Source: Candidatus Saccharimonadota bacterium (GTDB lineage Bacteria; Patescibacteriota; Saccharimonadia; Saccharimonadales; Saccharimonadaceae). From it: a stretch of 64,000 nucleotides of DNA. A model generated the notes under the pieces. That model was not told the DNA's origin and searched no databases. It saw only the letters and a list, made by a program, of their open reading frames with translations. The translations under genes were made by a program, and so were the position numbers. Where the stretch lies: the NCBI GenBank assembly GCA_017514665.1, contig JAFWIX010000001.1:207688-271687 (forward strand), written 5' to 3'. This document shows positions 1 through 8,404 of this stretch, in pieces; the stretch's first letter is position 1, and each line of letters begins with the position of its first letter.

Positions 1-822
1 ATTATCCGCAATTTCACTGAGACTTTTGCGCTCTTTATCGTCAGCCTTTTCTTTTTTGTACTTTTCTGCAATCTGTGCAATGGTCTGCTCGTTATAATCA
101 TCTGGTTCATCTACTTGCATTTTTGCCAAGCCATACATAAAACTTACCAAAAAGCCGTTTTGCTCATAATTAATAACCTGATGAAAGGAAATAAACTCCA
201 AATCATTACCAAAAATATTGATTATGTCGTCTTCGTGGTTGCCCTTATGCACAAACGGCTGTAACATCATGGCAATTCCGCATATCGCCATCGTCGCGAT
301 AATCAAGCGTAAAGCTACGAAATGTCGCCTTAGATAATTGTGGTCTTTACGGTAAGGCCAAATTTTTCTCGCCAAATGATTTAATACAATTCCTAGCACT
401 ATCGCCAATGCCGCCGCTGTTGCAATTTGCAAAAAATGGTTTATATCTACTAGATTGAGCAAACCATCAGCTTCTCCTGCCATCAACATATCGTCCACCA
501 GGACTGGTTCACCTCTCAAGTGCAATTTTTCGCCGTTTGCGTATGTCAAGAGTAAAGCTATTGCAAATAATACACCACTAGAGATAAAAGGTCTACCGAT
601 AGCTGCTGCCACTAATACTGTTACGGCAAAAATTACAATCGACCCATACCAACAAAGTTCAGGTTTTTCTGTCCATAGATTAATTGCAGTATTGCAACTT
701 TCCACAAATCTTTCTTGAATAAACCACGTCAAAAACAGCGCAAACGCCCCCATAAATATTGCCATCAAAAAAATATGAATAATTAGCTTAATCACAGGAT
801 GTTTTTTATGTTTAAATTCCAC
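1..822 (-). CDS. LTA synthase-like membrane sulfatase, N-terminal part (truncated by window edge)
   Basis: Only the first 274 codons are in the window; the gene continues beyond position 1. Translation shows five hydrophobic segments (about residues 10-35, 55-75, 78-98, 120-140, 160-177) and then an extracellular linker with NGFLVSFMYGL and EPDDYNE, which resembles the stretch before the sulfatase domain of lipoteichoic acid synthase / phosphoglycerol transferase proteins. A loop with RGEPVLVDDMLMAGEA also fits that family. Such enzymes transfer glycerol-phosphate to surface polymers outside the membrane; the catalytic domain is not visible here. The start is taken as GTG at 822, because the only upstream ATG (830) is out of frame and a TATAAT box (834-829) sits 6 nt before the GTG, so the mRNA would be leaderless. 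Family assignment is moderate. Confidence 0.7.
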   Translation of the reverse strand, partial: MEFKHKKHPVIKLIIHIFLMAIFMGAFALFLTWFIQERFVESCNTAINLWTEKPELCWYGSIVIFAVTVLVAAAIGRPFISSGVLFAIALLLTYANGEKLHLRGEPVLVDDMLMAGEADGLLNLVDINHFLQIATAAALAIVLGIVLNHLARKIWPYRKDHNYLRRHFVALRLIIATMAICGIAMMLQPFVHKGNHEDDIINIFGNDLEFISFHQVINYEQNGFLVSFMYGLAKMQVDEPDDYNEQTIAQIAEKYKKEKADDKERKSLSEIADN

Positions 823-828
823 ACACCC

Positions 829-834
829 ATTATA
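829..834 (-). promoter_or_regulatory. -10 box (TATAAT) of leaderless LTA-synthase-like gene
   Basis: TATAAT on the minus strand ends 6 nt before the GTG start at 822. No Shine-Dalgarno sequence can fit, so transcription probably starts at the GTG. Confidence 0.6.
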
Positions 835-838
835 CTAC

Positions 839-871
839 AAAAATGGCACCACGTTAAGTGGCACCATTTTA
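839..871 (-). terminator. Hairpin terminator after the aquaporin-like gene
   Basis: Outer arms AAAATGG/CCATTTT and inner arms CCAC/GTGG are separated by a 2-nt internal mismatch, with a 5-nt loop. On the minus strand a short T run follows. It lies between the aquaporin-like gene (ends 889) and the promoter of the next minus-strand gene. Confidence 0.6.
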
Positions 872-888
872 GAGGCTAGGTTTATTTA

Positions 889-1824
889 TTATTCTTCTTC
901 TTTTTTGCAGCAAGCACAGCCCATGCAGCAGCACTCACCATTTAGCTTTGAAGCAACGTCAGAAACGAAGAACCCAACGACTCCACCAATCATCGGGAAG
1001 ATCACATAAGCCAATAATGCTAAGCAGACATTGCCCATCAGTTGGCCAAAGTTATCTGCTGCAGTTGGCAAGATTTGATACATCAAAGCGATTGCCGGGT
1101 TGTAAACGAAGGTAGTATCAGTAAACTCAAAGAAGCTTTGAGAAACTACGATGCCTACAATGATTGCCAAAGTGATAGCACTAGTGACAGTAAAGGCAAA
1201 AGCTAATGGTTTGCGTTTGTATTGAAGCGCGCGCACAAAGGCAAAACCAATGATAAACGCACCTACTAATTCTACTAAGGCCACTACCCAGAAGATGTCA
1301 CCGGTAAGCTCGCCCATGACTGGAAGCTCAGTTTCGGTGCCACTGCCTAAGCGGAAGCCGTTGATGACGAGTAAGCCAAACCATGCACCTACAACCTGTG
1401 CCAAAATGTAAAGCACACCACGGATTGCAGACATACGGCGGGTCACCATCATTGCTACGGTAACTAATGGGTTGAGATTGGCACCTGAAAGCGTAAATAC
1501 CGCTAAGTAGATACCAATACAGCCAAATAGCATGTAAAGTGGTTGTACGCCAAGCGTCAAAAGTAGCATCGCTAGAAGCATGGTGCCGACTAGCTCACCT
1601 ATCAACGCTCCGTAAACTCTTGGATTTTTAAAGATTGTTAGAATAGTTTCATCGGGATCGCATTTTTTTGCGAAAAAGCCCTTGAAAACCGCTTTGCCAG
1701 TAGCAGGAGCAGCCTCTTTGCTCGAAACTATGGCAGGTTTGGTTTTAGCAGTTTTAGCTGCCGCAACCTTGGATTTGGTGGAAGACTTTTTATCAGAAGT
1801 CCTCGCTGGCTTCTTATTTGCCAT
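889..1824 (-). CDS. Aquaporin/MIP-family channel with Lys/Ala-rich N-terminus and Cys-rich tail
   Basis: 311 aa with about six membrane segments. The two half-helix signatures of the MIP family are visible: GANLNPL (NPL at 118-120 instead of NPA) and YNPA (NPA at 242-244). The second motif lacks the Arg that usually follows NPA, so selectivity may differ from classical water channels or glycerol facilitators. The first 60 residues are a soluble Lys/Ala/Ser-rich extension, and the last 15 contain six cysteines (ECCCMGCACC), an unusual possible metal or redox tail. The start ATG at 1824 has a strong AAGGAGG site, and a minus-strand TATAAT lies at 1859-1854, so unlike many neighbours this mRNA has a real leader. 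Channel family is fairly sure; substrate is unknown. Confidence 0.75.
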   Translation of the reverse strand: MANKKPARTSDKKSSTKSKVAAAKTAKTKPAIVSSKEAAPATGKAVFKGFFAKKCDPDETILTIFKNPRVYGALIGELVGTMLLAMLLLTLGVQPLYMLFGCIGIYLAVFTLSGANLNPLVTVAMMVTRRMSAIRGVLYILAQVVGAWFGLLVINGFRLGSGTETELPVMGELTGDIFWVVALVELVGAFIIGFAFVRALQYKRKPLAFAFTVTSAITLAIIVGIVVSQSFFEFTDTTFVYNPAIALMYQILPTAADNFGQLMGNVCLALLAYVIFPMIGGVVGFFVSDVASKLNGECCCMGCACCKKEEE

Positions 1825-1908
1825 TTTTCCTCCTTAAAACTAATATTACTCACATTATATCATATTTATGTTATAATGATAAGCATAAAAAATAATAAAA
1901 AGGAATTT

Positions 1909-2133
1909 ATGGGTATTATAGTAAACAAGAATCAGGAAAACGATAAACTTCAGGCGCGCATTGACGCCGATTTGCGTAATCGCGTTCAGACCGCTTCTAC
2001 CGAAAATGACCCAGATTTTTCCGAAGACATTGAATATTCGAAAAATTTGAAAAAGACTGGTCGCTTTGGCTGGATTTGGCTTGTTCTCATTGGTCTCGCT
2101 CTCGCTTCACTAGCGTTCATCATTTTACTCTAG
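1909..2133 (+). CDS. Small membrane protein of unknown function (74 aa)
   Basis: Soluble acidic N-terminus and one C-terminal membrane helix (about residues 51-73) ending at the last residue, a tail-anchored layout. An upstream in-frame ATG at 1876 overlaps the TATAAT box (1872-1877), so it cannot be on the mRNA; ATG 1909 with AGGA 4 nt upstream is chosen. The promoter is divergent from that of the aquaporin-like gene. The pheS -10 box begins 6 nt after its stop codon. No family recognised. Confidence 0.6.
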   Translation: MGIIVNKNQENDKLQARIDADLRNRVQTASTENDPDFSEDIEYSKNLKKTGRFGWIWLVLIGLALASLAFIILL

Positions 2134-2150
2134 TGTGATATAATTAATAT

Positions 2151-3098
2151 ATGTCTAAATTAGAGAATTTAAAAAATGAGCTTAAGGCTCTAAGTGGCGA
2201 GTATGCCAAGATCAAAGAACTAAAAGCCGAACAGCGCAGTGCCTTTGGCGCCAAATTAAATGCCAAAAAGGCTGCAATTTTAAGGCAAATTGCCGAACTC
2301 GAAGTCGCTACCGAATCCGCAAAAGTTGCACCGATCGATCTCACTGCTCCCGCCGCCCCCAACCATCTCATTCCGGTCGTCAATCAGGGGACTAAACATC
2401 CGCTCATTACCGAACTCGAACGCGTCATTGATATTTATTCTCGCATGGGTTTTGATGTTATGGAATCTTACCAACTCGATGACGAATTTCACATGTTTGA
2501 AAGTTTGAATTTTCCTAAAGACCATCCTGCTCGTGATGGTTATGACACTTTTCGCACCAGCGAAGGTTTCATTCCACCCGCCCACACTTCCACTATGCAA
2601 CACCGCGCTCTATTGAAATACAAAGACAATCTCGAAAAAGGTGGCCAAATTGCCGTGGTCATTCCAGGCCGTGTTTTTCGTAATGAAGATGTCGACGCTA
2701 CTCACGAGCATACTTTTTATCAATGTGAAGGCGTCTTTGTTTCGCGCGATGCCAACATGGGTCAGATGATGGGTTTACTCAAAAATTTCTTTGAAACTTA
2801 TTACGAACAATCATTAAACATCAAGACTCAACCAGGTTATTTTCCATTTACCGAACCTTCAATTGAACTGCTTATTGAAAAGCCTAAGAGTCTTGGTGGC
2901 AAAGGCGATGGTTGGCTCGAAATGCTGGGTTGCGGCATGGTTCATCCCAACGTTTTATCACAAGCCGGCATCGATCCTAAGAAATACCGTGGCTTTGCTT
3001 GGGGTGGCGGTATTGAGCGTCTCGTAATGCTCAAATACCATCTCAATGACATTCGTTATTTTGAATCGGCTAAACTAGACTTTTTAAAGGAGTTTTAA
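2151..3098 (+). CDS. pheS: Phenylalanine-tRNA ligase alpha subunit
   Basis: 315 aa, slightly shorter than the usual 330-350 aa. The N-terminal coiled coil (residues 1-55) that binds tRNA is followed by the class II catalytic core: HTSTMQHR motif near residue 144, FRNEDVDATHEHTFYQCEG (motif 2) near 175, and GGGIERLVML (motif 3) near 286. With PheT it charges tRNA-Phe. A TATAAT box at 2139-2144 leaves 6 nt before ATG, so the operon mRNA is probably leaderless. pheT follows after 1 nt, then an FKBP and sbcB. Confidence 0.95.
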   Translation: MSKLENLKNELKALSGEYAKIKELKAEQRSAFGAKLNAKKAAILRQIAELEVATESAKVAPIDLTAPAAPNHLIPVVNQGTKHPLITELERVIDIYSRMGFDVMESYQLDDEFHMFESLNFPKDHPARDGYDTFRTSEGFIPPAHTSTMQHRALLKYKDNLEKGGQIAVVIPGRVFRNEDVDATHEHTFYQCEGVFVSRDANMGQMMGLLKNFFETYYEQSLNIKTQPGYFPFTEPSIELLIEKPKSLGGKGDGWLEMLGCGMVHPNVLSQAGIDPKKYRGFAWGGGIERLVMLKYHLNDIRYFESAKLDFLKEF

Positions 3099-3099
3099 G

Positions 3100-5577
3100 A
3101 TGAAGATTTCTCTAAATAGTATTAAAAAATATGTTGATATTAATGTTCCTACCGATGAGCTCATTCAACTTATTGGTTCCCGCCTAGTTGAAGTCGAAGG
3201 CCACGAAGATTTAAGCCTCAAATACGCTAATATTTATATTGTCAAAGTTATCGAATGCTCATTGATTGAGGGCACCCACTTGCATCTCTGCCAAATTGAT
3301 ACTGGCAAAGAAACTATCCAAGTGGTCTGTGGTGCACCAAATGTACACAAAGGCATGTTAGCCGCTTGGATTGCACCTGGTGCCATTGTCCCGCAAACTT
3401 ATGGTAATGAAAACTTCAAAATCAGCACTCGCAAACTTCGCGGTTACGATTCTCATGGCATGCTCGCTAGCATTTATGAGCTTGATCTTAGTGATAATCA
3501 TTCTACTATTGTCGAAATTGATCCTAAAATGGCCAAACCAGGCGATTCGTTTACAGACGTCTTTGAGCTCAACGATGTGATTTTGGATATTGAAAATAAA
3601 TCACTCACTCATCGCCCTGACTGCTTTGGTATTATTGGCTTTGCTCGCGAAGTTGCCGGCATTCTTGGCCAGAAATTTGTCGAGCCTGAAGCCATTGATT
3701 TACCCAAAATCGCCGCAGGTGAGTTGACTATTGATATTGTCAATTCCGAAATTTGTCCACGCTATACTGCTGCTATCCTCGAAATGGACGACGCTACTTC
3801 GGATGATAAATATCTAACTCTTAGCGATGTCTTTTTGGGCAAGCTTGGTATGCACGGTATTTCCAAAATTGTCGATATTACGAACGTATTAATGCTCGAA
3901 ACTGGCCAACCGTTACACGCTTTTGACTATGATAAATTTATCCAAATTGGTGGCGCTAAAACTGCCAAAATCGGCGTACGTCTCGCCAAGGACGGGGAAG
4001 AACTCCAGCTCCTTGACAGCACCACTGTCAAATGTACATCAAATGATATTTTGATTACTTCCAACCATGTGCCAGTTGCACTTGCTGGCGCCATGGGTGG
4101 TATGAGCACTGCCATAGACGTTTCCACTAAGCGTGTCTTACTTGAATCTGCTAGTTTTTCACTTTATAATTTACGCAAAACTCAAATGGCACACGGTATT
4201 TTTTCCGAAGCCATTACGCGCTTTACTAAAGGCGTTCCACCTAGCGGCACTGCACAAGTTTTGGCTCAAGCTATTGAAATGCTTGGCGGCAAACCTGTCG
4301 CCATTGCTGATAGCTATCCCCATCCAGCCAAACCCATCAAAATCACTCTCACTACCGACGATATCAATTCCACTCTCGGTACCGATTACGACACCGATTT
4401 AATCGTCAAAGCTCTCGAAAACGTAAGTATTGAGGCTAAGGTGCAGGGTGCTTTTGAGGGGATGCGGAGCCACGGCGAGCATGAGCGCCACGCGCCCGTA
4501 ACGACGGGCCGCGCGGACGCGCCCCGAAAAAGTACCTGCACCTTGACTATAACTACTCCGCTTTGGCGCACCGATTTACATATTAAAGAAGACATCATTG
4601 AAGAAGTCGGTCGTCTCCTTGGCTATGACAACATTCCTCTCGATTTTCCCACTCGCCCCTTCATCGGTTCTGTCAAAGACCCCATTTTTACCCTCAAATC
4701 CACTCTTCGCAATATCCTTTCCGACAAACTCGGCGCTCACGAAGTTCTCACTTATTCGTTTATCAGCGCTAAACTCCTCGAAAGAGTTGGTCAAAATCCC
4801 GAAAATAGTTATCAAATCGTCAATTCTATTTCGCCCGAACTACAATATTTCCGTCAGACTATCACGCCAAGCTTGCTAGATAAGATTCGTGAAAATCTCC
4901 GTTCTGGCCATACCGATTTTACACTTTACGAAACTAATCAAATTTCACAAAAATCTGCTGGTCTTACCAAAGAGCGTACGCCGGTCACTAGCAACCATCT
5001 CGCAGTCGTAACGCTCGGCGATTATTACCAAATCAAAGCTATTTTGACAAACCTTGAAGCCAGCCTCAAACTAGATTTCAAACTGCAAAAATTTACTGAT
5101 GACTCTGCACCGTATTTTGAGCCACTTCATTCAGTGAATATTTATATTGACAATACTTTGGTCGGTTCTATGGGTGAAATTCGTTCTCAGATTCTGCAAA
5201 ACTTCAAACTCAAGACCTCAGTGAGTGCACTTGAATTAAATCTCGATGAGCTGCCAACCACGGTCGTCGTGCCTAGTAATCTTAAATTCACCAAGTATCC
5301 TGCGACCGAGCGCGACGTCACTTTTAAGGTCAAAGAAAGCACTACTTTTGCTAGCGTTCACGAATTAATCATCGGTACTTTCAAAGCCAACGATGACCTC
5401 GTTTTTAAAGTCACTCCTACTTCCATCTACCAGGGAATTAACGGCGCTACACGCAATCTTAGCTTTCATTTGCATTTTGCAAGCCTCACTCACACCTTGG
5501 AAGCCAATGAAATTTCTGCTATAATGGATTTAATTACTAAAAATATTACACAGACTCTTGGTGCGGAAGTTGTCTAG
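3100..5577 (+). CDS. pheT: Phenylalanine-tRNA ligase beta subunit with in-frame palindromic insertion
   Basis: 825 aa. Domains in order: tRNA-binding OB-like domain (about 40-150), B3/B4 editing region (about 200-390), B5 domain interrupted by an insert, catalytic-like core (about 530-700), and C-terminal ferredoxin-fold anticodon-binding domain from about 733 (KYPATERDVTFKV). Residues about 447-482 (nt 4438-4544) are GC-rich, read as low-complexity Arg/His/Ala/Gly, and fall in the B5 domain just before the conserved strand TLTITTPLWRTD. The flanking DNA forms a long inverted repeat, so this is an inserted element translated with the protein. The start is supported by AAGGAG overlapping the end of pheS. 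Confidence 0.95.
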   Translation: MKISLNSIKKYVDINVPTDELIQLIGSRLVEVEGHEDLSLKYANIYIVKVIECSLIEGTHLHLCQIDTGKETIQVVCGAPNVHKGMLAAWIAPGAIVPQTYGNENFKISTRKLRGYDSHGMLASIYELDLSDNHSTIVEIDPKMAKPGDSFTDVFELNDVILDIENKSLTHRPDCFGIIGFAREVAGILGQKFVEPEAIDLPKIAAGELTIDIVNSEICPRYTAAILEMDDATSDDKYLTLSDVFLGKLGMHGISKIVDITNVLMLETGQPLHAFDYDKFIQIGGAKTAKIGVRLAKDGEELQLLDSTTVKCTSNDILITSNHVPVALAGAMGGMSTAIDVSTKRVLLESASFSLYNLRKTQMAHGIFSEAITRFTKGVPPSGTAQVLAQAIEMLGGKPVAIADSYPHPAKPIKITLTTDDINSTLGTDYDTDLIVKALENVSIEAKVQGAFEGMRSHGEHERHAPVTTGRADAPRKSTCTLTITTPLWRTDLHIKEDIIEEVGRLLGYDNIPLDFPTRPFIGSVKDPIFTLKSTLRNILSDKLGAHEVLTYSFISAKLLERVGQNPENSYQIVNSISPELQYFRQTITPSLLDKIRENLRSGHTDFTLYETNQISQKSAGLTKERTPVTSNHLAVVTLGDYYQIKAILTNLEASLKLDFKLQKFTDDSAPYFEPLHSVNIYIDNTLVGSMGEIRSQILQNFKLKTSVSALELNLDELPTTVVVPSNLKFTKYPATERDVTFKVKESTTFASVHELIIGTFKANDDLVFKVTPTSIYQGINGATRNLSFHLHFASLTHTLEANEISAIMDLITKNITQTLGAEVV
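4438..4544 (+). repeat. Palindromic GC-rich element inserted in frame in pheT
   Basis: About 107 nt with imperfect terminal inverted repeats (AAGGTGCAGG at the left end, CCTGCACCTT at the right), extending about 25 nt inward and including the complementary GGGG/CCCC blocks. An inner hairpin, CGCGCCCGT to GACGGGCCGCGCG, surrounds a 3-nt loop. GC content is far above the surrounding pheT sequence. It keeps the frame and has no stop codon. In type it resembles the Rickettsia palindromic elements that insert in coding genes. No second copy was seen in this window. Confidence 0.75.
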
Positions 5578-5596
5578 TTAATCCCAAGGAGGCAAA

Positions 5597-6448
5597 ATGG
5601 ATGAAAAATTAACCAAAACTAGTCTTAAGCAGCGCTTGTTTATTGGCTTTATTGCTTTTTTGATGCTTGGTTCGTTTGCTGCAGTTTATATTGGTATTGC
5701 CGTTGGCGGTGATGGTAATGATCAACAAAAGGCTGATGTCGACCAAAATAAAGTCAGCGAATTGCTTAAAGATTATTCCGACAAAAAAGCGGCCGCCGAC
5801 GAAGCAGCTAAGCCTTTGTCTGATAAATATCTTTCTGAACTTTCAGAATATCGTTCCGAAGTTAAGGGTTACAATGCTGCCAGCGTCAATGATAGCGACC
5901 TTACTACTACCGATCTCAAAAAAGGTGATGGCTCTTCTATTGGCGATGACACTCAATATCTCGCTTACTACATCGGCTGGTGTGCCGACGAATCGGTTTT
6001 TGATTCTTCTTTTGATGATATTGAAAACCCCACCGCCCTCAAGACTCCGCTTGATCCATCGGCCGGCCTTATCGAAGGCTGGACCAGTGGCGTCAAAGGT
6101 ATGAAAATTGGTGGCGTACGCGAGCTTGCCATTCCTAGCAATCTCGCCTACGGCGACTCTCAAGAAATTTGTGGCGGCAAAAATTCACCACTCAAATTTG
6201 TTGTATTGGCTATTCCTTATGACAAAAAGATCGCCGGACTTATTTCCGAAGCCAACAGTGCCTACATGCGCTATATGTATTACACTAGTTACGGTATTGA
6301 TATTAATGAAATGGGTCAAGAAGCTGAAAGTAGTGACGATAGTGCGTCTGAAGATACTTCTAGCGATACTTCTGAAGACGCTTCCTCTGAAGACACTGGC
6401 ACCACCCAGACCAAACGCAAAGCTAGCGACGTCCTAATGGGCCTCTAA
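5597..6448 (+). CDS. Membrane-anchored FKBP-type peptidyl-prolyl isomerase
   Basis: 283 aa. One membrane helix at about 13-35, then an extracellular Asp/Lys/Ala-rich linker, an FKBP domain (about 100-205) with the hallmark GLIEGWTSGVKGMKIGG and IPSNLAYGD, and an acidic Ser/Asp/Glu tail. FKBPs speed cis-trans isomerisation at proline; the topology places the domain outside the cell, where it would help fold secreted proteins. Start ATG is preceded by AGGAGG. It is the third gene of the pheS-pheT operon, and the sbcB ATG starts directly after its stop codon. Confidence 0.88.
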   Translation: MDEKLTKTSLKQRLFIGFIAFLMLGSFAAVYIGIAVGGDGNDQQKADVDQNKVSELLKDYSDKKAAADEAAKPLSDKYLSELSEYRSEVKGYNAASVNDSDLTTTDLKKGDGSSIGDDTQYLAYYIGWCADESVFDSSFDDIENPTALKTPLDPSAGLIEGWTSGVKGMKIGGVRELAIPSNLAYGDSQEICGGKNSPLKFVVLAIPYDKKIAGLISEANSAYMRYMYYTSYGIDINEMGQEAESSDDSASEDTSSDTSEDASSEDTGTTQTKRKASDVLMGL

Positions 6449-7801
6449 ATGGCACAGCAGACTTTCTTCTTTTACGATCTCGAAACTTCCGGGCTCAGTC
6501 CGCGCGAAGACCGCATCATGCAATTTGCTGGTCAACGCACCACACTTGATTTTAAGCCACTCGGTGAGCCAGTCAATCTTCTCATTAAATTATCCGACGA
6601 TACGCTCCCTAGCCCCGGGGCCATCATGGTCACCGGCATTACTCCTCAAGCCACCTTGGCCGATGGTGTGTCAGAAGCCGAGTTTTGTAAATACGCGCAA
6701 GAAGAAATTTTCACTCCCGATACTATCAGTCTTGGTTACAACACGGTGCGTTTTGATGATGAATTTATACGTCATCTCTTTTGGCGCAATTTCTACGACC
6801 CCTATGAATGGCAATGGCAAGATGGTCGCAGTCGCTGGGACTTACTCGACGTAGTTCGCATTACTCGCGCCCTTCGTCCTGATGGCATCAACTGGCCAGA
6901 GACTAAAGACGGTCAACCTACCAATCGTCTCGAGCTCATTACCAAATTAAATGGCATCTCTCACGAAAATGCTCATGACGCTCTTGCCGATGTTACCGCC
7001 AGTATTGAAGTTGCCAAATTATTAAAATCCAAGCAGCCTCAACTTTTTGACTATCTTTTCAAAATGCGCGACAAAAAGAAAGTGCAAAAACTCATTAATC
7101 TCGATGACAAGCAGCCTTTTGTCTACACTAGCGGTCGCTATGGCAAGGAGCATAATTTCACCACAGTCGCCTTTCCGCTCGCTCCTGCCAAAAATGGCAA
7201 TATTTTAGTTTATGATTTACGGCATAACGTTGAAGATAATATGAATCCTGATTGCTACCCGATTGTCAAAACTTTGCAATACAATCGTTGCCCTGCAGTC
7301 GCGCCGCTCGGTGTGCTGAATAAAAACGATGGTTGGTCCAAAATCGGTCTCACTGAGCAGGGAATCAAAGATAATCTCGCCAAGCTCCTCAAACATCCTG
7401 AATTTGCCGAACAAGTCCGTGATTTTCACGAAAATCGCGAAGACTATCCTCCCGCTCCCGACGTCGAATCCGCCCTCTATGATGGGTTTCTTCCCGACAA
7501 TGACCGCACCAAATGCAATGCCGTTCGTAATGCTGACACTCGCAGCCTCGCCGATTTTCATCCTGATTTTACCGACGAGCGCTTGGCGGAACTTCTTGTT
7601 CATTATAAAGCTCGCAATTTCAAGACCAGCCTCACCGAGGATGAAGCTCAGAGTTGGGAAACTTATCGTCGTGCCCGCCTTGACCGCCAAGCCCCTAAAT
7701 TTACTGCCGAAATTGCCAAATTTCAACAAGCTGGCGCTGACGATTTTCTCCTCGAAGAGCTCGAGCTCTGGTATCAATCTCTGTTACCAGAAGATATTTA
7801 A
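6449..7801 (+). CDS. sbcB: Exodeoxyribonuclease I (3'-5' single-strand exonuclease)
   Basis: 450 aa, close to the usual 470. DEDD exonuclease residues are visible: D10 and E12 in YDLETSG, the NTVRFDDEF block (about 105-113), and HDALADV near 178-184. The conserved exoI feature WDLLDVVRITRALRPDGINWP is also present, and the C-terminal part matches the SH3-like/extended domains of SbcB. It removes nucleotides from 3' single-stranded ends during recombination and mismatch repair. It begins with zero spacing after the FKBP stop, so it is probably translationally coupled. Confidence 0.93.
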   Translation: MAQQTFFFYDLETSGLSPREDRIMQFAGQRTTLDFKPLGEPVNLLIKLSDDTLPSPGAIMVTGITPQATLADGVSEAEFCKYAQEEIFTPDTISLGYNTVRFDDEFIRHLFWRNFYDPYEWQWQDGRSRWDLLDVVRITRALRPDGINWPETKDGQPTNRLELITKLNGISHENAHDALADVTASIEVAKLLKSKQPQLFDYLFKMRDKKKVQKLINLDDKQPFVYTSGRYGKEHNFTTVAFPLAPAKNGNILVYDLRHNVEDNMNPDCYPIVKTLQYNRCPAVAPLGVLNKNDGWSKIGLTEQGIKDNLAKLLKHPEFAEQVRDFHENREDYPPAPDVESALYDGFLPDNDRTKCNAVRNADTRSLADFHPDFTDERLAELLVHYKARNFKTSLTEDEAQSWETYRRARLDRQAPKFTAEIAKFQQAGADDFLLEELELWYQSLLPEDI

Positions 7802-7802
7802 G

Positions 7803-7838
7803 CAAGAAAAAGCCCCACTCTTTACAACGAGTGAGGCT
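7803..7838 (-). terminator. Intrinsic terminator of the small membrane-protein gene
   Basis: Minus strand: GCCTCACTC, an 8-nt loop, GAGTGGGGC, then TTTTT. It lies just after the sbcB stop on the other strand and may serve both convergent transcripts. Between it and the gene (7839-7914) is a further hairpin CTGGTC/GACCGG without a gene. Confidence 0.8.
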
Positions 7839-7914
7839 CGTAAGAATCGGCTGCCTCGATGGCATATCCGGTCTATCAGACCAGTCATCTCGGCTCACCG
7901 TTCTTAACCAAATT

Positions 7915-8265
7915 TTAGTGCTTGGTGGCTCTTTTGGCCCAGAAGGCTTCGCCTTCGAATCCAGCGCAGTACACTGCGCCGCCGGCCATCAGGACTACTC
8001 CTGCGGCCATTGTCAAGAGGAACCAGCAGGCGAGGCCCGCATTGTCCCCTACTTCACCGCAAGTCAACGCTGGTTTTACTAACCAGGATTCCCTAGTCAG
8101 CCAGGCCATCATGGCCATAGCCGCCATGGCGACTTCGGCGGTTATGAAATAAACCAACCGCCGATCATGGTGACGCCTTCTATTTGCCCAACCGACTCTG
8201 AAATTAAACAGAATTGCAATAACGAATATGAAAGCGCACAGCGCCGTGATAATAGTATTCAGCAT
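7915..8265 (-). CDS. Small three-helix membrane protein, GC-rich codon use
   Basis: 116 aa with hydrophobic stretches at about 1-20, 38-56 and 80-101 and several cysteines and tryptophans. No family recognised. The gene has a strong GGGGGAG Shine-Dalgarno and a full promoter with TTGACA (8357-8352), 17-bp spacer and TATAAT (8334-8329), giving a leader of about 57 nt with a hairpin. Codons are GC-richer than in neighbouring genes. These traits are shared with the genes at 48208, 55794 and 56866 and differ from the leaderless genes around it, which suggests a different origin or control. Confidence 0.65.
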   Translation of the reverse strand: MLNTIITALCAFIFVIAILFNFRVGWANRRRHHDRRLVYFITAEVAMAAMAMMAWLTRESWLVKPALTCGEVGDNAGLACWFLLTMAAGVVLMAGGAVYCAGFEGEAFWAKRATKH

Positions 8266-8328
8266 GATTTCTCCCCCTATCTGAATCTGTTAAGGTGTTA
8301 CTTAGCCTTATTGCCAAGCACTAACACT

Positions 8329-8357
8329 ATTATATCACACATCGCTAAATTTGTCAA
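8329..8357 (-). promoter_or_regulatory. Canonical sigma70 promoter (TTGACA-17-TATAAT)
   Basis: Minus strand -35 TTGACA at 8357-8352, spacer 17 bp ending TGA, -10 TATAAT at 8334-8329. It drives the small membrane protein at 7915-8265. The leader that follows can fold: GTGTTA with TAACAC outside and CTTGGC with GCTAAG inside. Confidence 0.75.
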
Positions 8358-8404
8358 TGCTGCTTATGCTTTTAAAACTACTCCCATATGGTATAATAAC
8401 AGTA

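Noticed and set aside
1876..1908. Longer start of the small membrane protein
   Set aside because: The ATG overlaps the TATAAT box, so it cannot be on the mRNA; ATG 1909 has AGGA.
7217..7777. 186-aa minus ORF opposite sbcB
   Set aside because: Shadow of a confidently assigned gene, no promoter or family signal.
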